From: an uncultured Bacteroidota bacterium | GTDB taxonomy: Bacteria > Bacteroidota > Bacteroidia > Chitinophagales > Chitinophagaceae | Direction: 5' to 3' | Length of the DNA stretch: 5,281 bases | NCBI GenBank assembly: GCA_903913355.1 | Contig: CAIWKU010000496.1 | Span: 1-5,281 of the forward strand | Part shown: positions 1 to 5,281 of the stretch, one piece after another | Layout: every line of letters starts with the position of its first letter | How positions within the stretch are numbered: position 1 is the first letter of the stretch | Made by a program: the position numbers and the translations under genes | Notes under the pieces: generated by a model | Database searches by the model: none | What the model was told of the DNA's origin: nothing | What the model saw: the letters and a program-made list of their open reading frames with translations, nothing else

Positions 1-10
1 AAAATAAACC

Positions 11-739
11 ATGCAACGCTTTGGTTTAATTGGTTTCCCACTATCCCATTCTTTCTCTCAGAAATATTTTACTGAGAAATTTGTAGAATTGGGACTAACC
101 GATTATGTATACGAAAATTTCTCCTTAGAAAATATAGAGGAACTTTTTACCGTATTAAAAGACCCATCATTGCGGGGGTTTAATATTACAATTCCCTATA
201 AGAAACAGGTGATCCCTTTTCTTTCTGGATCTTCTGATGTCGTGTCGAAAATAGGCGCTTGTAATTGTATACAAATCAACGATGGGCAGTTAACAGGGTA
301 TAATACGGATGTAGTAGGATTTGAACAATCCTTAGTTCCATTCTTAAAACCCAACCATTCAAAGGCCTTGGTTTTCGGAACGGGGGGAGCATCAGCAGCT
401 GTTGTATTTGTGTTGGAAAAACTCAATATCCCTTTTCAATTTGTTTCCAGGAGTGTATCTGACAAAGTAATACCTTATGAGAAAATTGATGAATCAATCC
501 TTTCCACCCATCATCTCCTGATTAATACAACTCCTTTGGGGATGTATCCAAATATTGAGGAATGCCCGGATATTCCTTACGATTTACTGGGTCCGCAACA
601 TCATTTATACGATCTGATTTATAATCCTGCACAAACAAAATTCCTGGAGAAAGGGGCTTTACAGGGTGCAAGTACCCAGAACGGACAGGAGATGCTCATA
701 CTACAAGCCGAAGAAAGCTGGAGAATATGGAACAGTTAA
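11..739 (+). CDS. aroE: Shikimate dehydrogenase (NADP+)
   Basis: Catalyses NADPH-dependent reduction of 3-dehydroshikimate to shikimate in the cytoplasm, the fourth step of the chorismate pathway. The 242-residue product carries the family motifs in order: the shikimate-binding SHS (residues 12-14), NITIPYKK with catalytic Lys64, IGACN (81-85), GYNTDVVG with catalytic Asp100, the nucleotide-binding loop GTGGA (123-127), VSR (145-147) in place of the usual NRT whose arginine contacts the NADP 2'-phosphate, INTTPLGM (171-178), DLIYNPAQT (201-209) and the C-terminal NGQEMLILQA (224-233). It is somewhat shorter than the roughly 270 residues of E. coli AroE but lacks no core motif. The ATG at 11 is preceded in frame by TAA at 5-7, so no longer ATG start is possible. 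It converges on the thioesterase gene, 44 nt away. Its promoter and any upstream operon partner lie outside the window. Confidence 0.96.
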   Translation: MQRFGLIGFPLSHSFSQKYFTEKFVELGLTDYVYENFSLENIEELFTVLKDPSLRGFNITIPYKKQVIPFLSGSSDVVSKIGACNCIQINDGQLTGYNTDVVGFEQSLVPFLKPNHSKALVFGTGGASAAVVFVLEKLNIPFQFVSRSVSDKVIPYEKIDESILSTHHLLINTTPLGMYPNIEECPDIPYDLLGPQHHLYDLIYNPAQTKFLEKGALQGASTQNGQEMLILQAEESWRIWNS

Positions 740-783
740 TCAGTAATTAATTTGATAGTATTCTTCGTATAACTATTCTGCCC

Positions 784-1218
784 TCAACCTCTTTTCAATT
801 CAGCCATAACGTCTTCCGGAATAGGCACTTTTGTTTTGGTGGTATAGTCAAAGCAAATCATCCCTGTTTTAGCCCGGCCAGCAAGTACCAGTCCGGTTTC
901 TTCAACTAATTCTAATTGATAGAAAAGATCAAAACCCAGTTTGTCAAAATCATCAGCAGCTACAGAAATTTTTAGTTTATCTCCATAACTCAATTCCTTT
1001 TTAAATTCTACAGCAACATCCGCCATAATCAATCCTGCGCCGGCAAACGATAATTCTTCAAAACCATGTGAGCGTAAGAATTGCTGCCTGGCTTCCTGTA
1101 TCAAGGAAAGAAAGCTATCATTTCCAACATGGCCACCATAATTCAGGTCTGTTATACGAATAGTAAGTAGGGTAGAGAAATGAAAACTACCTGGTAATTT
1201 GATTTTGATCCTGTTCAT
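784..1218 (-). CDS. Hotdog-fold acyl-CoA thioesterase, 4HBT/FadM-like
   Basis: Single-domain hotdog thioesterase of 144 residues, the usual length for the 4HBT/YbgC/FadM group; it probably hydrolyses an acyl-CoA in the cytoplasm. The diagnostic stretch is RITDLNYGGHVGND (residues 21-34) followed by the central helix LSLIQEARQQFL, matching the family pattern R-x-x-D-x-(D/N)-x-x-G-H-x-x-N plus E-A-R. Asp24, Asn26 and His30 lie in the active-site loop; the second acid of the classical DxD is Asn here, as in the DxNYGGHxGN subgroup. The middle holds the strand FKKELSYGDKL (72-82), typical of the fold. There is no signal peptide or membrane segment. It is the last gene of the minus-strand operon; its ATG overlaps the rdgB stop as ATGA (1215-1218), which suggests translational coupling. 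The substrate cannot be read from the sequence. Confidence 0.9.
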   Translation of the reverse strand: MNRIKIKLPGSFHFSTLLTIRITDLNYGGHVGNDSFLSLIQEARQQFLRSHGFEELSFAGAGLIMADVAVEFKKELSYGDKLKISVAADDFDKLGFDLFYQLELVEETGLVLAGRAKTGMICFDYTTKTKVPIPEDVMAELKRG

Positions 1219-1802
1219 GCGTTTTTCTGGCTTAAAAAATGAATAAGTTGGGTAACGGCTTTTTTTCTATGACTATATAGATTTTTTTCTTCCATAGTCA
1301 TTTCTGCAAAACTCTTATTTGCTCCATCAGGAACAAATACCGAATCATATCCAAAACCTTGTAATCCTTTTTGTGATCCACTTATTTTGCCCTCACATAC
1401 CCCCGTAAACAAATACTCTTTTTCGTTTAGTATTAGTGAAATAACCGTTCTGAAACGGGCGCTTCTGTCTGTTAGTCCCTGTAACTTATGTAGTAATTTA
1501 TCGATGTTTTCCTGAAAATCCCTTGCATCCCCTGCATATCTTGCACTTTTTACACCAGGTTCACCATCTAAGGCAGCTACTTCCAGACCGGTATCTTCAC
1601 TAAAACAATTTTCACCGGTCAGGCGATGAATGGTCATCGATTTTTCTGTGGCATTAGCTTCTAATGTATCATGTGGTTCTGGAATATCAATATCAATCCC
1701 CGCTTCTTTCAAAGTAATAATATCAAACAGGTTACCCGTAACCGCTCTGATTTCATCAACTTTATGCTGGTTGTTAGTAGCAAAGATCAGTTTTGTGTGC
1801 AT
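1215..1802 (-). CDS. rdgB: XTP/dITP pyrophosphatase (RdgB/HAM1 family)
   Basis: House-cleaning nucleoside triphosphate pyrophosphatase that hydrolyses dITP, XTP and ITP to monophosphates, keeping deaminated purines out of DNA and RNA. The 195-residue product is full length and shows all family blocks: FATNNQHKVDEI (residues 7-18, the ATxNxxKxxE signature), DTLEANATEKS (45-55), SEDTGLEVAAL (68-78) with the catalytic Asp70 position of the ADDSGL motif, GEPGVKSARYAG (80-91), ARFRT (115-119), GFGYDSVF (149-156), FAEMTMEEKN (165-174) and SHRKKA (177-182). SEDTG for the usual ADDSG is conservative. The ATG at 1802-1800 places the first beta strand at the N-terminus, as in the family. Its first 16 nt overlap the end of the acetyltransferase gene in another frame, and its stop overlaps the thioesterase start, so it sits inside a tight operon. 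Confidence 0.97.
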   Translation of the reverse strand: MHTKLIFATNNQHKVDEIRAVTGNLFDIITLKEAGIDIDIPEPHDTLEANATEKSMTIHRLTGENCFSEDTGLEVAALDGEPGVKSARYAGDARDFQENIDKLLHKLQGLTDRSARFRTVISLILNEKEYLFTGVCEGKISGSQKGLQGFGYDSVFVPDGANKSFAEMTMEEKNLYSHRKKAVTQLIHFLSQKNA

Positions 1803-2347
1803 AGAAAATTATTGGAATGAATGGAATATAAAACGTGTTTTTGTAAGTAATGTCCCTGCTCCAACAAAGGATGATCGAATTCTCCGGTTTTCTGCATTCC
1901 AATCTTTTTCATTATCTGCTCTGAACGTGTATTTAGAACAGAGGTAAATGAATGAATAGCGGAGAATTGTAAAGTCCTGAATCCATACGCCAAACAGGCT
2001 TTTGCTGCTTCAGTGGCAAAGCCCATTCCCCATTGATTCCTGGACAATCGCCAGCCGATTTCAATACAGGGAGTGAAATCAGCTTCAAACTTTGGATGTG
2101 CAAAACCTGTAAACCCTATAAAAGAATGGGTATCCTTTCTTTCAAGTGCAAAAAGTCCGTATCCATCCTGTTTAATATTTTTTTGAATAATATCGATATG
2201 CTGTCTGGTTTTTTCTTCACTAAATACAGATGGGAAATACTGCATCACTTCTTTATCCTGATTCATTGAAATATAAGTGGAGAAATCAGTTGCTTTCCAT
2301 TGCCGGAGCAATAGCCTTTCCGTTTCTATAAAAATAATTGGCGCCAT
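1787..2347 (-). CDS. GNAT N-acetyltransferase, RimJ/RimL-like
   Basis: Acetyl-CoA-dependent N-acetyltransferase of 186 residues. It opens with IETERLLLRQWKATD (residues 7-21), the hallmark N-terminus of the RimJ/RimL branch of GNAT. Next come beta4 and the acetyl-CoA pyrophosphate loop, IEIGWRLSRNQWGMGFATEA (95-114), containing the Q/R-x-x-G-x-G/A pattern, then the CoA-side motif VLNTRSEQIMKKIGM (137-151). The end, FDHPLLEQGHYLQKHVLYSI (157-176), is typical of this branch. The last ten residues extend past the domain and are encoded mostly in the 16-nt overlap with rdgB. The target could be a ribosomal protein N-terminus or a small molecule; the branch is functionally diverse, so rimJ or rimL should not be assigned. 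It starts 10 nt after the stop of the preceding 177-residue protein, consistent with cotranscription. Confidence 0.92.
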   Translation of the reverse strand: MAPIIFIETERLLLRQWKATDFSTYISMNQDKEVMQYFPSVFSEEKTRQHIDIIQKNIKQDGYGLFALERKDTHSFIGFTGFAHPKFEADFTPCIEIGWRLSRNQWGMGFATEAAKACLAYGFRTLQFSAIHSFTSVLNTRSEQIMKKIGMQKTGEFDHPLLEQGHYLQKHVLYSIHSNNFLCTQN

Positions 2348-2357
2348 CGAAAATAGA

Positions 2358-2891
2358 TTAGCTGATCGAAAACATTTTCTTAAGGCTTAACCATAATCTG
2401 CTTTTTTCCAGTTTGGCATCCTGGGTATTTCCCAGCATGGTTTCTAGTGATGGAGCGAAGAGTAACTGACAGTTATCATACTGTTGCACCTGATAAAATG
2501 GAATGGTAAATGGAAGGGTTAACTGTTTGGCACTTACTTCAAATAGGAGTAGAAATTGTGGACTAAGCTTTTCTTTTAATACTAAATAGTTGAGAGGGTC
2601 TTTTTCATAGTTTACAATAGCCACATCTCCCAGATTTAATTTACAGGCACCCAGAATGGCAGACAGAAATTGCAGCGACTCATCTTTCAAATAAACGGCC
2701 TCTTTATCATTTACCACCAGCGTAATATATTTTTTATTGGTACCCAGATACCATTCCTTTTTTTGAATAGGCTGATCGGGCTCATCTTTAGTTTTTTTTA
2801 AAGCCGGCTGGCAATCGGGCAGAATAACAAGACTATGCTTGTACATATCTGCTATGAGGAAATCGGGTAGCTGATAATTTTCAGTATTCAT
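2358..2891 (-). CDS. Unassigned 177-residue protein, possible HolD (psi)-like clamp-loader subunit
   Basis: I do not recognise an established family name. Seen in the sequence: a short amphipathic N-terminal segment with YQLPDFLI (residues 6-13) and MYKHSLVIL (16-24); a charged, proline-containing linker (about 25-45); an alpha/beta-looking domain with the strand YITLVVND (55-62), the helix SLQFLSAILGACKL (72-85) and the strand DVAIVN (89-94); then LLFAPSLETML (143-153) and a final helix KSRLWLSLKKMF (163-174). There is no signal peptide or transmembrane segment, so it is probably cytoplasmic. Inference: this order resembles DNA polymerase III psi, which has an N-terminal peptide that binds the clamp loader, followed by a uracil-glycosylase-like domain ending in an SPAL...LW..I helix. 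It is first in the operon and precedes a GNAT gene, as holD precedes rimI in E. coli. Real gene: confident. Psi assignment: tentative, roughly even odds. Confidence 0.85.
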   Translation of the reverse strand: MNTENYQLPDFLIADMYKHSLVILPDCQPALKKTKDEPDQPIQKKEWYLGTNKKYITLVVNDKEAVYLKDESLQFLSAILGACKLNLGDVAIVNYEKDPLNYLVLKEKLSPQFLLLFEVSAKQLTLPFTIPFYQVQQYDNCQLLFAPSLETMLGNTQDAKLEKSRLWLSLKKMFSIS

Positions 2892-2916
2892 GGGATTTAA
2901 AAATAATAACGACTGT

Positions 2917-2924
2917 TAGTTTTG
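2917..2924 (+). promoter_or_regulatory. Putative Bacteroidota -7 element for ilvE
   Basis: TAGTTTTG fits the Bacteroidota primary sigma -7 consensus TAnnTTTG exactly. It lies 34 nt upstream of the ilvE ATG at 2959, which would give a leader of roughly 28 nt. Only a weak TTT (2896-2898) sits at the expected -33 spacing, with no clear TTG. The position supports the ATG at 2959 over an upstream TTG. Confidence 0.45.
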
Positions 2925-2945
2925 TATTTTTTTGTTTCTTTGCAT

Positions 2946-2953
2946 CAAATATA
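2946..2953 (-). promoter_or_regulatory. Putative Bacteroidota -7 element for the minus-strand operon
   Basis: Read on the minus strand this is TATATTTG, an exact match to TAnnTTTG. It lies 54 nt upstream of the ATG of the 177-residue protein (2891) and would yield a leader of about 48 nt. No TTG is visible at the -33 distance, which would fall inside the ilvE coding sequence. It faces the ilvE -7 element from about 20 nt away. Confidence 0.4.
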
Positions 2954-2958
2954 AAGCT

Positions 2959-4023
2959 ATGGTAGCAGCACCGGTCATAAACATTACAAAAGTAGAAACA
3001 AGTAAGTTAACAAGAACCAGTCTTGAAAACCTTCCATTTGGTCGTTTTTTTACAGATCATATGCTGGAGGCTGATTATGAGAATGGAGAATGGAAAAATG
3101 TGGAAATTAAACCCTATCAACCCCTTTTATTGGAGCCATCAACAGCAGCCCTGCATTATGGACAGGCTATTTTTGAAGGGATTAAAGCGTATAAATATGA
3201 AGACGGAACAGCCGCGATCTTTCGTCCGATGGATAATTATAAACGATTCAATATTTCAGCAGAACGAATGCAGATGCCGGCAGTACCGGAAGAAATTTTT
3301 ATGGAAGGTATGCGCATGTTGATAGAACTGGATAAGAATTGGATTCCTTCATTACCAGAGCATTCACTATATATCAGGCCTTTTATGTTTTCGACAGATG
3401 CCGTGATAGGTGTAAAACCTTCTGAATCTTATAAATTCATCATCCTGCTGAGCCCTACCGGTCCATATTATGCCGCTCCCATGAAAATTTATGTGGAGGA
3501 AAAGTATACGCGTGCTGCTCCGGGGGGAGTGGGGTTTTCCAAAAATGCCGGAAATTATGGCGCAAGTATGCTGGCAACCTCAATAGCTAAAAAAGCGGGA
3601 TATGACCAGGTATTATGGACAGATGCATTTGAGCATAAATACTTACAGGAGGTAGGTACGATGAATGTATTCTTCATCATTGGTAACAAAGCCATTACCC
3701 CTTCATTAGAAGATGGAACGATATTGGCAGGTGTTACGAGAGATAGTGCTATTGTGATTTTAAGGGAAATGGGATTGGAAGTAATTGAGCAAAAATTTAG
3801 TATTGATGAATTGATAGAGGCGCATGTTGCCGGACAACTTCGCGAAGTATTTGGAACAGGTACGGCAGCTACGATTTCAATGATCAAGGAATTGCGGTAT
3901 AAAGAATATGATATGCTTTTTGATACAGATAGCTGGAAAGTAGCTCCTGAATTAAAAAAGCGGTTAAATGCCATCAGGGATGGTCAGGCGCGGGATACAC
4001 ATGGATGGATGATGGCTATCTAG
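2959..4023 (+). CDS. ilvE: Branched-chain amino acid aminotransferase
   Basis: PLP-dependent fold-type IV transaminase that interconverts Val, Leu and Ile with their 2-oxo acids using 2-oxoglutarate/glutamate; last step of branched-chain amino acid synthesis and first of degradation. The 354-residue length fits the BCAT subfamily that includes the eukaryotic enzymes rather than the roughly 309-residue E. coli IlvE. Motifs: HYGQAIFEGIKAY (residues 66-78), LYIRPFMF (137-144), FSKNAGNYGAS (193-203) with Lys195 as the Schiff-base lysine, YDQVLWTDA (215-223), EVGTMNVFF (231-239), and GTGTAATIS (299-307) binding the PLP phosphate. The ATG at 2959 (product begins MVAAPV) is preferred. An in-frame TTG at 2932 would add nine unlikely residues and sit almost on the inferred transcription start. 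The gene stands alone, divergent from the minus operon, and ends with tandem in-frame stops TAG TAA (4021-4026) before a strong terminator. Confidence 0.96.
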   Translation: MVAAPVINITKVETSKLTRTSLENLPFGRFFTDHMLEADYENGEWKNVEIKPYQPLLLEPSTAALHYGQAIFEGIKAYKYEDGTAAIFRPMDNYKRFNISAERMQMPAVPEEIFMEGMRMLIELDKNWIPSLPEHSLYIRPFMFSTDAVIGVKPSESYKFIILLSPTGPYYAAPMKIYVEEKYTRAAPGGVGFSKNAGNYGASMLATSIAKKAGYDQVLWTDAFEHKYLQEVGTMNVFFIIGNKAITPSLEDGTILAGVTRDSAIVILREMGLEVIEQKFSIDELIEAHVAGQLREVFGTGTAATISMIKELRYKEYDMLFDTDSWKVAPELKKRLNAIRDGQARDTHGWMMAI

Positions 4024-4070
4024 TAAACCACTTCAATAAATTGTAAAGGATTTATTCTTGAACAATTACT

Positions 4071-4122
4071 TCCTGTGTAAAGACAATATTTACTTTCTCA
4101 TTGTCTTTACACAGGATTTTTT
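4071..4122 (+). terminator. Rho-independent terminator of ilvE
   Basis: A perfect 17-bp inverted repeat (left arm 4071-4087, right arm 4100-4116, 12-nt loop) is followed directly by six T (4117-4122), 47 nt after the ilvE stop. The stem is only moderately GC-rich but long and without mismatches. On the other strand the sequence after the stem is not T-rich, so it should work mainly for ilvE, though the convergent gene's transcript would also pass through it. Confidence 0.88.
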
Positions 4123-4135
4123 CCATAACTGTTCA

Positions 4136-5281
4136 TTAATTTTTAATCATTTTGCAAATGGTATTTTGGTCGCCTGAAATAACTTGTATAAAGTAAACCC
4201 CGGCAGACAGGTCACGAATAGATACCTGAACTTTCCCTTCTTTTTGAATACCTAATGGAATTATTTTCTGAACATTACCCAAGAAATCAAGAATGCGGAT
4301 AAATGAAAGACTGGATTCAGCAGAGCGATACAGTATATTTATTTTTTCGGTTGCTGGTATGGGTGAAATGCTGGCAAATAGTTTTCTTTCTGTCGATAAA
4401 TTTTCTACTTCCGGTTTTCGACTGGTTATCTCAAAACGGTGATCTCCAAAACTCGCGGTATCTTTACTTCTCTCAAAATAGTAACAACTATCTTTTTCTA
4501 TCACCATCCATTTATGTAAAAACTTATCATGAAGTTGTAAAGTATTGACTGGAGGCAGGTTCGTCTTGGCAACCCTTAGTCGAAATTTTCCAGTTTCAAC
4601 AGTTTGTATGCCTAGGTGTATTTCAGATTCATTATTTACCGGACGGGTATCTATTGATAATTGTTTTTCCTCTTTACTAAAACTATATAAATTCATTTCA
4701 GGGCTGCTTATTTTCTCGGCATCCTGTTTGTCAAAATTATTTTTTGCACTGTCTGAATAGATTAATATCCATCGGTCGTAGAATATACTATCCGATTCGA
4801 GTCTTAGTTCTAAATAGTGCGCATCTATACTATTTACCAGTGATAAGCTATCCGACTCTCGTGCATTGGTTTTACAATTTTCAGTAAACAGGATTGTACT
4901 ATTTGCGTTACTGGTTGCTTTCACAATAATTGCTTCAAATGGAGCAAGTACATACCTGCTTTGAAAGGGGATACTAGTATAACCACCCGCTCTTCCTTGT
5001 AATAAATTCCATACCCAAAAATGATTACCTACACCAGAACCCCTGGTAGTAAGCGAAACCTCTATAGGAGAAACATAGGGGTTTGAGATTAGTTGATAAC
5101 CTGAAAACATTCCTTTTTGTAAATGGATTTCCTGATCACCGCTATTTACCGGGCCTGTAAATTTTACTAAAGCCCACGGGGATGCAGAAACCGGGTTATT
5201 GGGAAGATTAGGCGGATCAGTATCCAAATTTTGTCTTTCTTTTTTATGGAGCAATACCCTGATTCCGCTATATTTCTTCCA
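4136..5281 (-). CDS. T9SS-sorted secreted/surface protein, C-terminal part (partial)
   Basis: The 3' end of a larger gene: the frame stays open to the window edge, giving 381 visible residues and no start; the first visible codons read W-K-K-Y. The C-terminal 78 residues form a type IX secretion type A sorting domain: SISPIPATEKINI (304-316, matching the usual YPNPA...L.I start), FIRILDFLGNVQ (327-338), DLSAGVYFIQV (357-367, the hallmark LsaGiY-f-v), ending KMIKN. Upstream is a module common in large Bacteroidota exoproteins: YQLISNPYVSPIEV (62-75), FWVWNL (88-93), GGYTSIP (99-105), FEAIIVK (115-121) and ILFTENCK (130-137), then FGDHRFEI (278-285) just before the sorting domain. The protein is expected to cross the outer membrane through T9SS, with the domain cleaved and the product anchored or released. 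What the N-terminal part does cannot be seen. A TTG at 5254 is internal, not the start. Confidence 0.9.
   Translation of the reverse strand, partial: WKKYSGIRVLLHKKERQNLDTDPPNLPNNPVSASPWALVKFTGPVNSGDQEIHLQKGMFSGYQLISNPYVSPIEVSLTTRGSGVGNHFWVWNLLQGRAGGYTSIPFQSRYVLAPFEAIIVKATSNANSTILFTENCKTNARESDSLSLVNSIDAHYLELRLESDSIFYDRWILIYSDSAKNNFDKQDAEKISSPEMNLYSFSKEEKQLSIDTRPVNNESEIHLGIQTVETGKFRLRVAKTNLPPVNTLQLHDKFLHKWMVIEKDSCYYFERSKDTASFGDHRFEITSRKPEVENLSTERKLFASISPIPATEKINILYRSAESSLSFIRILDFLGNVQKIIPLGIQKEGKVQVSIRDLSAGVYFIQVISGDQNTICKMIKN

Noticed and set aside
755..776. Imperfect AT-rich inverted repeat (atagt-at / at-a-actat) between aroE and the thioesterase gene
   Set aside because: Seven pairs with a bulge, almost all A-T, and no T tract follows on either strand; too weak to call a terminator.
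1684..1698. Short tandem repeat of atatca
   Set aside because: It encodes alternating Ile-Asp near residues 36-40 of RdgB; a codon-level coincidence rather than a repeat element.
1630..1947. 105-codon plus-strand open frame across rdgB and the acetyltransferase gene
   Set aside because: Antisense to two well-supported genes and shows no recognisable protein features.
3555..3974. 139-codon open frame antisense to ilvE
   Set aside because: Lies wholly inside a strongly conserved gene, has a low-complexity translation with no family motifs, and no start context; a shadow frame.
4039..4067. 6-bp inverted repeat aattgt / acaatt upstream of the ilvE terminator
   Set aside because: Short, AT-rich, 17-nt loop; expected by chance in such sequence.
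5252..5254. TTG as a start codon for the T9SS protein
   Set aside because: The frame remains open upstream to the window edge, and the product would lack a signal peptide, which a T9SS substrate must have; the TTG is an internal Leu codon.

Overview
The window looks like a piece of a Bacteroidota chromosome, probably of the Chitinophagaceae type or a close relative. It is AT-rich. No start codon in it is preceded by a recognisable Shine-Dalgarno sequence. Two intergenic octamers fit the Bacteroidota -7 promoter consensus TAnnTTTG, and the last gene ends in a type IX secretion C-terminal domain, a system confined to this phylum. I see no insertion sequence, CRISPR array, tRNA, rRNA or other mobile signature. 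The region is densely coding, with no gene-free stretch longer than about 115 bases.

Layout. (1) 11-739, plus strand: aroE, shikimate dehydrogenase, complete. (2) 784-2891, minus strand: a four-gene cluster that is almost certainly one operon. In transcription order it holds an unassigned 177-residue protein, a RimJ/RimL-type GNAT acetyltransferase, the house-cleaning nucleotidase rdgB, and a hotdog-fold acyl-CoA thioesterase. Consecutive genes are 10 nt apart, overlap by 16 nt, and overlap by 4 nt (ATGA). (3) 2959-4023, plus strand: ilvE, branched-chain aminotransferase, divergent from the operon, ending in tandem stop codons and a strong 17-bp hairpin terminator at 4071-4122. (4) 4136 to the window edge, minus strand: the 3' part of a large secreted or surface protein with a type IX sorting domain, convergent with ilvE.

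Most of the content is housekeeping: aromatic and branched-chain amino acid synthesis, nucleotide-pool sanitation, acyl-CoA hydrolysis and protein acetylation. The point most worth pursuing is the first gene of the minus-strand operon. By eye its domain order and several sequence stretches line up with the psi subunit (HolD) of the DNA polymerase III clamp loader, a protein classically described only from proteobacteria such as E. coli. It is followed directly by a GNAT acetyltransferase, as holD is followed by rimI in E. coli. This is a hypothesis from pattern reading and has not been tested by search or structure prediction.
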